This document shows positions 16,261-24,517 of a stretch of 64,000 bases of DNA, in pieces (within the stretch, counting starts at the first letter, position 1; every line of letters starts with the position of its first letter). The stretch is from Dechloromonas hortensis (GTDB lineage Bacteria; Pseudomonadota; Gammaproteobacteria; Burkholderiales; Rhodocyclaceae): contig NZ_SSSQ01000004.1 in the NCBI RefSeq assembly GCF_009469765.1, positions 124,001 through 188,000 on the forward strand. Direction: 5' to 3'. Position numbers and translations under genes: made by a program. The notes under the pieces are model-generated. The model was given only the letters and a program-made list of their open reading frames with translations, searched no databases and had not been told where the DNA came from.

Positions 16261-17388
16261 CTAGTTCAGCTTGGCCAGCGCCGTCGCCAGATGGTCGACC
16301 GTCCGTTCGCGGTTGTGCAGCTTGTCCAGTCCGAACAGGCCGATCCGGAAGCTGCGGTAATCAGCCGGTTCGTCGCATTGCAGCGGCACGCCGGCCGCCG
16401 TTTGCAGGCCGAGGCCGATGAATTTCTTGCTGGAGTGGATTTCCGGGTCGTCGGTGTAACTGACCACCACGCCAGGCGCCTCGAAACCCATCGCGGCCAC
16501 GCTGGGAAAGCCCCGGCTGGCGAGCAGTGCCCGCACCTGATCGCCCAAGGCCTGCTGTTCCTCGCGAATTTTCGCGAAGCCGTAGGCTTCCATTTCCAGC
16601 ATCGTGTCGCGCAAGCGGGCCAAAGCATCGGTCGGCATCGTGGCATGGTAGGCATGACCGCCATTTTCATAGGCCTGCATGATCTGCAGCCATTTGCGCA
16701 GATCGCAGGCAAAGCTGGTACTGGTCGTCGTCTCGATACGCGCCAGCGCCCGCTCGCCGAGCATGACCAGGGCGCCGCACGGGGAAGCGCTCCAGCCTTT
16801 CTGGGGGGCGCTGATCAGGACATCGACGCCGGCTGCCTGCATATCTACCCAGATCGCCCCCGAGGCGATGCAATCGAGCACGAACAGGCCGTCGACCGCC
16901 CGTACCGCTTCGCCGACGGCACGCAGATAGCTTTCGGGCAGGATCATGCCGGAAGCCGTCTCGACATGGGGGGCGAAAACCACCGCCGGCTTCTCGCGCA
17001 AAATGGTCGCCACCACCTCGTCGACCGGCGGTGGCGCAAAGGGGGCCTGCCTGGCATCGCTCAGACGCCGTGCCTTGAGGACGATACATTCGGAAGGAAT
17101 CCGCCCCATCTCGAAAATCTGCGTCCAGCGGAAACTGAACCAGCCGTTGCGGATCACCAGGCATTTGCGGTCGGTGGCAAACTGGCGCGCCACCGCCTCC
17201 ATGCCGAAGGTGCCGCTACCCGGCACGACAATCGCCGCCTCGGCGTGATAAACCTGTTTCAGGATGCGTGAAATGTCGCGCATCACGCCCTGAAAGGACT
17301 GCGACATGTGATTCAGGGCGCGGTCGGTGTACACCACCGAATATTCAAGCAGACCTTCGGGATCGACAGCAGGCAACAGACGGGACAT
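16261..17388 (-). CDS. Class V aminotransferase (alanine-glyoxylate aminotransferase-like)
   Basis: A 375-residue PLP-dependent enzyme of fold type I, class V. The PLP lysine is Lys197 in SAPQKGWSASP, preceded by the PLP-binding Asp in LDCIASGAIWVD; GSGTFGMEA near residue 58 is the cofactor-phosphate loop. Relatives transfer amino groups between alanine or serine and glyoxylate or pyruvate. The start MSRLLPAV at 17388 has GGAG close upstream. It lies within the same-strand ATP-grasp/Alpha-E/transglutaminase cluster but has gaps of 114 and 163 bases around it, so it may be transcribed separately; its functional link to the cluster is unproven. Confidence 0.85.
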   Translation of the reverse strand: MSRLLPAVDPEGLLEYSVVYTDRALNHMSQSFQGVMRDISRILKQVYHAEAAIVVPGSGTFGMEAVARQFATDRKCLVIRNGWFSFRWTQIFEMGRIPSECIVLKARRLSDARQAPFAPPPVDEVVATILREKPAVVFAPHVETASGMILPESYLRAVGEAVRAVDGLFVLDCIASGAIWVDMQAAGVDVLISAPQKGWSASPCGALVMLGERALARIETTTSTSFACDLRKWLQIMQAYENGGHAYHATMPTDALARLRDTMLEMEAYGFAKIREEQQALGDQVRALLASRGFPSVAAMGFEAPGVVVSYTDDPEIHSSKKFIGLGLQTAAGVPLQCDEPADYRSFRIGLFGLDKLHNRERTVDHLATALAKLN

Positions 17389-17502
17389 GGGCGGCTCCGG
17401 AAAAGATTGAGGCGTTGCGAACCCGTGCAGCATACCGCCAAGCCCAGGACGCTCCAACCCTTACCGGCAACGCCCGGCCACACTCGGTGGCCGGGGAAAA
17501 AC

Positions 17503-18450
17503 TCAGGCCGCTTCGGCCAGCGGCACGAGAAAATCCTTGCTGATGCCGTCGCCGAGAATGTAGATGCGATCCATGAAGTCGGTCAGCCATTCGTGCAGGC
17601 CTTGCGCCAGGATATCCTCGACCCGGGCGTAGTGCAGCTGGGCATGCAGCAGCCCGGCCTGGCGCTGGGTTTCGCCGGAATGGCGGTTGGCGATCAAATC
17701 GAGATTCTTGACCACGCCGTTCATGCAGAAATGCAGCGAACGCGGCATGTCGTTGCGCAGGATCAGCAACTCGGCGACCCGCTCCGGCGTGATGACGTCA
17801 CGGTAGGCCTTGCGGTACACCTCGAAAGCCGAAACTGAACGGAGCAAGGCCCCCCACTGGTAGAAGTCGGTCGCCCCTTCATCGCCATGCGGACGCAGCA
17901 CGTGGTATTTGACGTCGAGAATGCGCGCCGTATTGTCGGCCCGTTCGAGCAAGGTGCCGAGCCGGATGAAGTGATAGGACTCATCCTGCAGCAGCGTACC
18001 GAGCGTCGTGCCGCGCGACAGCGAGGAGCGCATCTTGACCCACTCGAAGAACTCGCCGATACCGGCATTCAGGATCTGCTCGAAACTCTTGTCCCGCGCT
18101 TCCAGCCAGGTGAAGTTCAGCGTCTCCCACATTTCCGTGGTGATCGTGCCACGCACGGCGTGGGCATTTTCTCGGGCCAGGCGCAGGCAGCTATAGATCG
18201 AGGAATAGTTGTCGGCATCACTGACCATGAAACGCAGCACATTTTCGGCGTTGACCGCAGGATACTTGGCGGCAAACGCTTCATCGAGGCTGTTCAGGGT
18301 AATGATGGCATGCCAGTTCTGGTTGGCCGCATCTTCCGACTGCGGCACCATCGACATCTGCCAGGTCACATCGAGCAGGCGGGCAAGGTTTTCAGCCCGC
18401 TCGATATAGCGGGACATCCAGAACAGGTGGTCGGCTGTACGCGAAAGCAT
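17503..18450 (-). CDS. Alpha-E domain-containing protein
   Basis: A 315-residue all-helical protein beginning MLSRTADHLFWMSRYIERAEN, the hallmark of the Alpha-E family, and ending at the usual family length. Its function is unknown; it is genetically inseparable from circularly permuted ATP-grasp proteins and is thought to form a complex with them. It follows the ATP-grasp gene by 3 bases with a strong GGAGGA ribosome-binding site, so the two are co-translated. A 23-base hairpin without a T tract follows at 17473-17495. Confidence 0.9.
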   Translation of the reverse strand: MLSRTADHLFWMSRYIERAENLARLLDVTWQMSMVPQSEDAANQNWHAIITLNSLDEAFAAKYPAVNAENVLRFMVSDADNYSSIYSCLRLARENAHAVRGTITTEMWETLNFTWLEARDKSFEQILNAGIGEFFEWVKMRSSLSRGTTLGTLLQDESYHFIRLGTLLERADNTARILDVKYHVLRPHGDEGATDFYQWGALLRSVSAFEVYRKAYRDVITPERVAELLILRNDMPRSLHFCMNGVVKNLDLIANRHSGETQRQAGLLHAQLHYARVEDILAQGLHEWLTDFMDRIYILGDGISKDFLVPLAEAA

Positions 18451-18453
18451 CTC

Positions 18454-19866
18454 TTAATCCTCCAGAACCCAAGTATCTTTGGTACCGCCGCCCTGCGACG
18501 AATTGACGACCAGCGAGCCTTTGGTCAAGGCCACCCGGGTCAGGCCACCCGGCACCATATTGACGCAATCGCCCGACGACAGCACGAAGGGCCGCAGATC
18601 AAGGTGACGTGGCGCGATGCCTTCTTCGACGAAGGTCGGGCAATTCGACAGCGCCAGCGTCGGCTGGGCGATATAGCCATCCGGCTTGGCGAGCAGCAAC
18701 TGGCGGAAATGCTCGATCTGCTCCTTGGTCGCCGCCGGCCCGACCAGCATGCCGTAGCCACCGGCACCATGCACCTCCTTGACGACCAGTTCCGGCAAAT
18801 GGGCCAGCACATAGTCGAGGTCATCCTTCTTGCGACACATGTAGGTCGGCACATTGTTCAGTTTCGGCTCTTCGCCCAGGTAGAAACGGATCATCTCCGG
18901 TACGTAGGGGTAGATCGACTTGTCGTCGGCGACGCCGGTGCCGATGGCATTAGCCAGCGTCACATTGCCCGCCTGGTAGGCTTTCAGGATGCCCGGCACG
19001 CCGAGCGCCGAATCCGGACGGAAAGCCTGCGGATCGAGAAAATCGTCGTCGATCCGGCGATAGATCACATCCACCCGCTGCGGCCCCTGCGTCGTCTGCA
19101 TGTAAACGACTTCATTCTTGACGAAGAGATCGCGGCCTTCGACCAGTTCCACGCCCATCTGCTGGGCCAGGAAGGTATGTTCGAAATAGGCGCTGTTGTA
19201 GGCCCCCGGCGTCAGGACGACCACAGTCGGATTGCTGACCCCCTTCGGCGCCACGGCGCGCAACTTTTCCAGCAACAGGTCCGGGTAATGCTGGACCGGC
19301 GCCACCTTGTGCTTGGCGAACAACTCGGGGAACAGCCGCATCATCATCTTGCGATCTTCCAGCATGTAGGAAACGCCGGACGGAACCCGCAGATTGTCCT
19401 CCAGGACATAGAACTCGCCCTCCCCGGCCCGCACCACGTCGACCCCGGCAATATGCGCATAGATCCCGCCCGGCACATCGACACCTTTCATCACGGGACG
19501 GTACTGGGCGTTATTGAGTACCTGCTCGGCCGGAATTATTCCCGCCTTGAGAATTTCCTGATCGTGATAAATGTCGTGCAGGAACATGTTCAGCGCCTTG
19601 ACGCGCTGGCGCAGGCCCGATTGCAACGCCTTCCACTCAGCCGAGGGAATGATGCGCGGAACGATATCGAACGGGATCAAGCGCTCCTTGCCCGCCTCCT
19701 CGCCATAGACCGCAAAGGTGATACCCACCCGGTGAAAGGCCAGATCGGCCTCCGCCCGCTTGCGCGCTATGCGCTCGTGAGGCGTCGATTTTAGCCAGTC
19801 ATCGTAACGCTGGTAGTGAGCGCGGACGCCGCCGTTGGCGTCCATCATTTCGTTATAGAAGTTCAT
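18454..19866 (-). CDS. Circularly permuted ATP-grasp protein (stand-alone)
   Basis: A 470-residue predicted amidoligase of the circularly permuted ATP-grasp type 2 family. Seen are FYNEMMDANGGVRAHYQRY at the N terminus, VLTPGAYNSAYFEHTFLAQQ, a Gly-rich nucleotide loop VKEVHGAGGYGMLVG, and the C-terminal MVPGGLTRVAL and SQGGGTKDTWV. It is the paralogue of the fused protein at 10135. The start at 19866 is preferred to Met codons up to 23 codons upstream because it matches the family N terminus and because the sigma-54-like promoter at 19905-19921 lies inside the longer version. Its ribosome-binding site is weak. Confidence 0.88.
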   Translation of the reverse strand: MNFYNEMMDANGGVRAHYQRYDDWLKSTPHERIARKRAEADLAFHRVGITFAVYGEEAGKERLIPFDIVPRIIPSAEWKALQSGLRQRVKALNMFLHDIYHDQEILKAGIIPAEQVLNNAQYRPVMKGVDVPGGIYAHIAGVDVVRAGEGEFYVLEDNLRVPSGVSYMLEDRKMMMRLFPELFAKHKVAPVQHYPDLLLEKLRAVAPKGVSNPTVVVLTPGAYNSAYFEHTFLAQQMGVELVEGRDLFVKNEVVYMQTTQGPQRVDVIYRRIDDDFLDPQAFRPDSALGVPGILKAYQAGNVTLANAIGTGVADDKSIYPYVPEMIRFYLGEEPKLNNVPTYMCRKKDDLDYVLAHLPELVVKEVHGAGGYGMLVGPAATKEQIEHFRQLLLAKPDGYIAQPTLALSNCPTFVEEGIAPRHLDLRPFVLSSGDCVNMVPGGLTRVALTKGSLVVNSSQGGGTKDTWVLED

Positions 19867-19904
19867 AGTGGACTCGTCGCTGAGGGATGCTCTCACCAGG
19901 ATTT

Positions 19905-19921
19905 CAGCAGTTTCCATGCCA
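19905..19921 (-). promoter_or_regulatory. Candidate sigma-54 promoter of the ATP-grasp/Alpha-E operon
   Basis: TGGCATGGAAACTGCTG on the minus strand matches TGGCACG-N4-TTGCW at all but two positions, with exact GG-N10-GC spacing. The start site would be near 19895, leaving a leader of about 30 bases before the ATG at 19866. Confidence 0.6.
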
Positions 19922-19973
19922 CCGGCAAAACCCATGATAAATCAGTGGATTGAAACCTTGCACCAAACAAGGT

Positions 19974-19990
19974 CGCACCATATCAGTGCA
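19974..19990. promoter_or_regulatory. NtrC-like enhancer site
   Basis: The minus strand reads TGCACTGATATGGTGCG, matching 12 of 17 positions of the E. coli glnA NtrC site (from memory), including both half-sites. It is centred about 87 bases upstream of the predicted sigma-54 start. Additional half-sites TGCACCA (19959-19965) and TGGTGCA (20004-20010) flank it. Confidence 0.5.
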
Positions 19991-20013
19991 GAATCGGTCA
20001 ATGTGGTGCAAAT

Positions 20014-20046
20014 AAAAAAGCCCACCGGATCGCTCCGGTGGGCTTT
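20014..20046 (-). terminator. Intrinsic terminator after the thiolase gene
   Basis: An 11-base-pair stem (20019-20029 with 20034-20044) and a four-base loop. On the minus strand it is followed by six T, an A and further T, immediately after the thiolase stop. It separates the thiolase from the amidoligase cluster. Confidence 0.88.
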
Positions 20047-20070
20047 CAGTGCAACTGAAGGGCTTAACGA

Positions 20071-21252
20071 TCAGGCGCGTTCGAGAATCACGGCAATACC
20101 CTGGCCGCCACCGATACACATGGTGACGAGAGCGTACTTGCCGCCGATGCGCTCAAGTTCGTACAGAGCCTTGGTGGCGATGAAGGCACCGGAGCAGCCG
20201 ACCGGGTGACCGAGGGCAATGGCGCCACCGTTCGGGTTGGTCTTGGCCGGATCCAGGCCGAGCAGCTTGGAAACGGACAGGGCCTGGGCCGCGAAGGCTT
20301 CATTGGATTCGATGACATCCATCTGGTCCAGGGTCAGGCCGGCCTTCTTCAGCGCCAGCTTGGTGGCCGGTACCGGGCCTTCACCCATGACATCGTTCGG
20401 CACGCCGGCAACGGCATAACCGGCGATGCGGGCACGGGCCTTGTGACCGGCCTTGGCCGCAACATCGGCTGCCGCCAGCACGAAGAAGGCAGCACCGTCG
20501 TTGATGCCGGAAGCGTTACCGGCGGTAACGGTACCGTCCTTCTTGAAAGCCGGCTTCATCTTGGCCAGGCCTTCCAGCGTGGTGCCGGCCTTGACGTATT
20601 CGTCGGTGTCGAACACCACGTCGCCCTTGCGGGTCTGCTTGACGATCGGCACGATCTGCGACTTGAAGTGACCGGCTTCGATGGCGGCCGCGGCGCGACG
20701 CTGCGATTCGACAGCGAAGGCATCCTGGGCTTCACGGGTAATGCCGTGCTTGGCCGCCAGGTTTTCAGCGGTAATGCCCATGTGGCCAACGCCGAACGGG
20801 TCGGTCAGCACGGCAACCATGGAGTCGACGGCCTTGGTGTCACCCATGCGAGCGCCGGAACGCAGCGCCGGCAGCAGGTAGGCGGCCTTGGACATGACTT
20901 CGACACCACCGCCGATACCGTAGTCGGCATCGTTCAGCATGATGTTCTGGGCGGTGGTGACGATGCCCTGCAGGCCGGAGGCGCACAGACGGCTAACTTG
21001 CATGGCGACGGAATCCATCGACAGGCCTGCCTGAATGGAAGCAACGCGGGAAACGTAGGCGTAGCGGGAGTCGGTCGGCATGGTGGTGCCGACGGTGACG
21101 TAGTTGATGGCCTGGGGATCGACACCGGAGCGGGCGATGGCCTCTTTCATGACGATGCCGGCCAGTTCAGTGGACTCGAAATCGGCGAGGGAACCACCAA
21201 AAGAACCAATCGGGGAACGGACTGCGCTCAGAACGACAACATCTCTGCTCAT
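20071..21252 (-). CDS. Acetyl-CoA acetyltransferase (thiolase)
   Basis: A 393-residue thiolase II that condenses two acetyl-CoA to acetoacetyl-CoA or cleaves the reverse. Cys90 in SRLCASGLQ is the acyl-accepting residue; the C-terminal NPNGGAIALGHPVGCSG and CIGGGQG hold the catalytic His and the second Cys. AGGAGG precedes the ATG. It could serve polyhydroxybutyrate synthesis (PhaA role) or fatty-acid and ketone-body metabolism. No phaB or phaC gene lies nearby, so the role is left open. Monocistronic, judging by the terminator and the gap. Confidence 0.93.
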   Translation of the reverse strand: MSRDVVVLSAVRSPIGSFGGSLADFESTELAGIVMKEAIARSGVDPQAINYVTVGTTMPTDSRYAYVSRVASIQAGLSMDSVAMQVSRLCASGLQGIVTTAQNIMLNDADYGIGGGVEVMSKAAYLLPALRSGARMGDTKAVDSMVAVLTDPFGVGHMGITAENLAAKHGITREAQDAFAVESQRRAAAAIEAGHFKSQIVPIVKQTRKGDVVFDTDEYVKAGTTLEGLAKMKPAFKKDGTVTAGNASGINDGAAFFVLAAADVAAKAGHKARARIAGYAVAGVPNDVMGEGPVPATKLALKKAGLTLDQMDVIESNEAFAAQALSVSKLLGLDPAKTNPNGGAIALGHPVGCSGAFIATKALYELERIGGKYALVTMCIGGGQGIAVILERA

Positions 21253-21276
21253 GTGAAACCTCCTGATAAGTATTGT

Positions 21277-22200
21277 TCAGCCCACCAGACTGGCGAGCCC
21301 CAACAAAAACAGCAACACCATCCACAGCACCGTGGCTCGCCAGACGAGTCCGACGGCGCTCTGCATGAAATCGACATCTGCTGGATCACCCAGCCCCAAG
21401 GCCGCACGATCGGTCACTTCGACACCATCGACCAGCGGCATGCCCAGTTGTACGCCAAGCGCACCAGCCCCACTGGCCAGAACGATGCCAAGATCGCGGT
21501 CCGGCCACTGGTCGGCCTGGGTCCGCCAGCAATAGACCGCATCCTCGAAATCGCCAACGATGGCAAAGGCCGAGGCGGTTACGCGAAGAGGCAGCCAATC
21601 GATCATACCGAAAATATGGCGAGAAAATGCGGAGAAATTATTCTGCTCCGCCGCATCACGAGTCCGCCAGCGTTCATAAACCACCGCTGAAATGCGATAG
21701 AGCACGGCGCCACAGGGCCCGGGCAACAAAACAAACCAGAGCAGCACGGCAAAGACGTGGCGGTGCGACGCAGCCAGCGCCTGCTCGATCGACAAGCGTG
21801 CGATATCCTGGGAGCCCAGTCCTTCAGCCGAACGCCCCTGCCACTCACTGAGTAAAGCCCGGGCTCGCGGCAAGTCGCCCAAGCGCAGGGCAAGCTGAAT
21901 TTCGGTGTAATGATGACTGAACTGCCGAAAACCCATCGTCAGGTAGAGCGCGCCAACGTTCAACGCCCAGCCGAGCAAGGGATTCAGCGAATAAAGAAAG
22001 GCATAGAGCCCGGCCAGCAACAAGACCGGTAGCAACGCCGCGACACACCAGGCAATGACACCGTGCCGATATTCACCGGCATTCAGGCGGGACTCGATGA
22101 AATCCGCCCAGGCGGAAAGCGGCTCCGCCACAATGCGGCGGTAATGCAGGGGTTGCAGCTGCTCGATGAGGAAAACCGCAATCAGCGAGAGAAGACTCAT
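21277..22200 (-). CDS. AmpE/CobD-like inner membrane protein
   Basis: A 307-residue multi-spanning membrane protein. Hydrophobic segments are visible at residues about 1-15, 45-70, 75-90, 145-170 and 285-305, with a conserved-looking centre DWLPLRVTASAFAIVGDFE. This resembles the CobD/CbiB superfamily branch called AmpE in Gammaproteobacteria. AmpE has been linked to beta-lactamase induction sensing, and CobD to cobinamide synthesis; with no cob genes near, the AmpE-like label is safer. Its biochemical role is unknown. It starts just upstream of the thiolase gene on the same strand. Confidence 0.7.
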   Translation of the reverse strand: MSLLSLIAVFLIEQLQPLHYRRIVAEPLSAWADFIESRLNAGEYRHGVIAWCVAALLPVLLLAGLYAFLYSLNPLLGWALNVGALYLTMGFRQFSHHYTEIQLALRLGDLPRARALLSEWQGRSAEGLGSQDIARLSIEQALAASHRHVFAVLLWFVLLPGPCGAVLYRISAVVYERWRTRDAAEQNNFSAFSRHIFGMIDWLPLRVTASAFAIVGDFEDAVYCWRTQADQWPDRDLGIVLASGAGALGVQLGMPLVDGVEVTDRAALGLGDPADVDFMQSAVGLVWRATVLWMVLLFLLGLASLVG

Positions 22201-22264
22201 GGGGGGCCGAGAATTGCCGGATTCGGCTTATATTCTTGTACTAAAACGTCACCATACCACAAGC

Positions 22265-22858
22265 TCAAGCGGCATGGAGGCCAAGGCGCTCGCTCAGCGA
22301 GCGAATCATGCCAGCCGTCGCCCCCCAGATAAAGTAATCACCATAGGGCATTGCAAAAAAATGGCGCAAGGCACCACGGTAATGCAGTGAGTGACGTTTG
22401 TGATTAAGCGGGTCGAGCAGGAAGGCCAGCGGCACTTCAAATGCCTCAGCCACCTCGAAGGGATCGATAGCCAGTTCGAATGGCGGCCGTACCAGGGCGA
22501 CCACCGGCGTCACGCGAAAACCGGTACCGGTGCGATATTCCGGCAGGAAGCCAAGGACATCGATGCGCTCGCGCGACAGGCCGATCTCCTCTTCCGTCTC
22601 CCGCAAGGCCGTGTGGATCGGCGACGGATCATCGGCCTCGACCCGCCCCCCGGGAAAACTGATTTGCCCGGCATGATCCCGTAAATGCGCCGTCCGCTGG
22701 GTCAGCAAAACGGTCTGCCCCTCTTCTCGCATAACGATCGGGAAGAGCACGGCGGCAGGGGTTAGCGGTTGATCTTCGAGACCATCTTCCTGCACGAAGT
22801 GCCCCGCTGAGGGCTCGCGCAAAAGACTCGCCCGCAGGCGTTCAATATCGAGAGTCAT
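22265..22858 (-). CDS. CoA pyrophosphatase (Nudix hydrolase, NudL/YeaB-like)
   Basis: A 197-residue Nudix hydrolase. The Nudix box is seen as FPGGRVEADDPSPIHTAL followed by RETEEEIGL, with the NudL-type upstream segment VLLTQRTAHLRDHAGQISFPGG. The family hydrolyses CoA and its esters to 3',5'-ADP and 4'-phosphopantetheine, thereby regulating CoA levels or cleaning up oxidised CoA. Its ATG overlaps the stop of the small gene at 22855 (ATGA). Confidence 0.87.
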   Translation of the reverse strand: MTLDIERLRASLLREPSAGHFVQEDGLEDQPLTPAAVLFPIVMREEGQTVLLTQRTAHLRDHAGQISFPGGRVEADDPSPIHTALRETEEEIGLSRERIDVLGFLPEYRTGTGFRVTPVVALVRPPFELAIDPFEVAEAFEVPLAFLLDPLNHKRHSLHYRGALRHFFAMPYGDYFIWGATAGMIRSLSERLGLHAA

Positions 22859-23112
22859 GCCGCCGGCAAATCCTCCTCGATCTCGGCATTCACCGCAGAT
22901 AGGGCATCCTGCAAGGTTTCTTCGGAAAGACAGTTGATCGAGGTGGCCACCATATCGGCCGCCTCGACGGCACCGACCGGCAGTCGTTTGCTATCGAGCG
23001 AGGCGATCAGCGCGGCGGAGGCACCGACCACGCGCAATATCGATTGCCGCTCGTTCATCAACATCTCGAGCTCTCCGCGCAGTAGCGCTATTTCCTGGTC
23101 ACGTTGGGGCAT
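22855..23112 (-). CDS. Small conserved-looking hypothetical protein
   Basis: An 85-residue soluble protein not recognised. The first 25 residues (QEIALLRGELEMLMNERQS) could form a short amphipathic coiled coil; the rest is Ala-rich, acidic at the C terminus, and without membrane segments. It is translationally coupled to the CoA pyrophosphatase by an ATGA overlap and follows the aspartic protease gene by 10 bases, so the three form one unit. A good GGAGAG ribosome-binding site precedes the ATG. Confidence 0.7.
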   Translation of the reverse strand: MPQRDQEIALLRGELEMLMNERQSILRVVGASAALIASLDSKRLPVGAVEAADMVATSINCLSEETLQDALSAVNAEIEEDLPAA

Positions 23113-23122
23113 TTTCTCTCTC

Positions 23123-23770
23123 CTAGAATCGCTTTTTAAGTGTCATGGTGCTGCCGTCACGCTGCATTTCCATCCGGTTGAGAAAGCTCATGCCGAGCAA
23201 AGCCATCGGCATGTCATTCTGATGAATCAGCGCATCAACATTGTGCAAGGTGATATCACCAATCCGGACCGTATCAAGCTGTATCTTGCTGACCACCGCC
23301 TGGCCGTTGGCGGTCTGGCTGACCGCCTTCTGCCCACGGTTGAAATCGAGGCCGATCCGGCGGGCATCGGCAGCGCCCAACGATATCATCGAAGCTCCGG
23401 TATCGACGATAAAACGCACCGAGGCGCCATTGATGTTGCCGGTCGTATAAAAGTGCCCCTGCGCATCTGCCGTCATCACGATCTTGCCGGAACCGTCGGC
23501 TGCCGGAGCGCCAACCGCATGCTGGCCAACGCGCAACGGGCGTTTCTTGCCGCCAATCTCGATAACGGCCTGCTCGCTGGTGACCGAGACGACACGCACG
23601 CCATCGAGGCTCTGGCCGACAGCAACCGCCTGCGGTTCGCCACCGTTGATCATCAACATGGCCTTGCTGCCCATCACACCGGCCAGCCCGACATCCTGTG
23701 CTGAAGCAAAACCGGCGAATAGGCACAGCCCGCAGAGCATCGTAAAATTCGACGTCATTCTTGCGGACAT
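23123..23770 (-). CDS. Retropepsin-like aspartic protease (clan AA, TIGR02281-type)
   Basis: A protein of about 215 residues with a signal peptide (hydrophobic TMLCGLCLFAGFASA) and a C-terminal single-domain aspartic protease. The catalytic motif is VDTGASMISLG, with the flap region following and the hydrophobic MALLGMSFLNR near the end, as in bacterial retropepsin-like enzymes. It is probably secreted to the periplasm. The start is uncertain: 23770 gives an Arg in the n-region, 23758 removes it, and 23797 has a distant GGAG. The start region lies only 10 bases from the divergent amidotransferase start. Confidence 0.8.
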   Translation of the reverse strand: MSARMTSNFTMLCGLCLFAGFASAQDVGLAGVMGSKAMLMINGGEPQAVAVGQSLDGVRVVSVTSEQAVIEIGGKKRPLRVGQHAVGAPAADGSGKIVMTADAQGHFYTTGNINGASVRFIVDTGASMISLGAADARRIGLDFNRGQKAVSQTANGQAVVSKIQLDTVRIGDITLHNVDALIHQNDMPMALLGMSFLNRMEMQRDGSTMTLKKRF

Positions 23771-23780
23771 TCCGAACACC

Positions 23781-24494
23781 ATGCGCCCTGTTGCCATTTT
23801 TCGCCACTCTCCGACTGAAGGTCCAGGCTATTTTGCCACATTCCTTGAACAGCACGGGATCAGCTGGACACTGGTCGCGCTGGACGAGGGAGCAGCGGTT
23901 CCCGCTGCGAGCGAGCAGTTCTCCGGCCTCTGTTTCATGGGTGGCCCAATGAGTGTGAATGACCCACTGTCCTGGATCGAACCGGTATGCGCCCTGATCC
24001 GCGACGCCGTCGAGAATGACATCCCGGTCATCGGCCACTGCCTGGGCGGCCAGTTGATGAGCAAAGCCCTGGGCGGCACAGTCACCAGAAATCCGGTCAA
24101 GGAAATTGGCTGGGGCGAAGCCAACGGCGAAGAGAATGCAACAGCCCGTCACTGGCTGGGCTCGTTCGCCGGTAGTTCGGGTACGGTGTTCCAGTGGCAC
24201 GGCGAAACCTTTAGCATCCCGCCGGGCGCCCAGCATCTTTTTGGCAACACGCATTGCACCAACCAGATGTTTGCGCTCGGCCCGCATCTCGGCATGCAAT
24301 GTCATGTTGAAATGACTCCGGAAATGATCGCCACCTGGTGTGAGCAATGGGCCGATGAAGCCATTGCCGTGGCTGATCAGGCCAGCGTGCAAACTCCGCA
24401 GCTCATGCTGGCCGAGATTGGCGAGCGCCTACCGACCATGCGCCAGTTATCCGAGCAGCTTTACACGGTCTGGATCGAAGGATTGCGGCGCTAA
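23781..24494 (+). CDS. Class I glutamine amidotransferase-like protein
   Basis: A 237-residue stand-alone GATase domain. The nucleophile is Cys87 in IGHCLGGQL and the His-Glu pair is seen in CHVEMTPEM. Relatives are annotated as GMP-synthase-like amidotransferases, of which some are gamma-glutamyl hydrolases; no synthase partner is adjacent. It is the only plus-strand gene between 7940 and 29247 and is followed by an intrinsic terminator. Confidence 0.85.
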   Translation: MRPVAIFRHSPTEGPGYFATFLEQHGISWTLVALDEGAAVPAASEQFSGLCFMGGPMSVNDPLSWIEPVCALIRDAVENDIPVIGHCLGGQLMSKALGGTVTRNPVKEIGWGEANGEENATARHWLGSFAGSSGTVFQWHGETFSIPPGAQHLFGNTHCTNQMFALGPHLGMQCHVEMTPEMIATWCEQWADEAIAVADQASVQTPQLMLAEIGERLPTMRQLSEQLYTVWIEGLRR

Positions 24495-24517
24495 GCGGAA
24501 AAGACATCGCGTCAACG

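Noticed and set aside
17473-17495. Strong hairpin after the Alpha-E gene as a terminator
   Set aside because: The 9-base-pair stem is not followed by a T tract on the minus strand, so termination cannot be claimed; it is mentioned only with the gene.
20071-21252. Thiolase as part of a polyhydroxybutyrate operon
   Set aside because: No phaB, phaC or phasin gene is nearby and a terminator isolates the gene, so the specific pathway role is not assigned.
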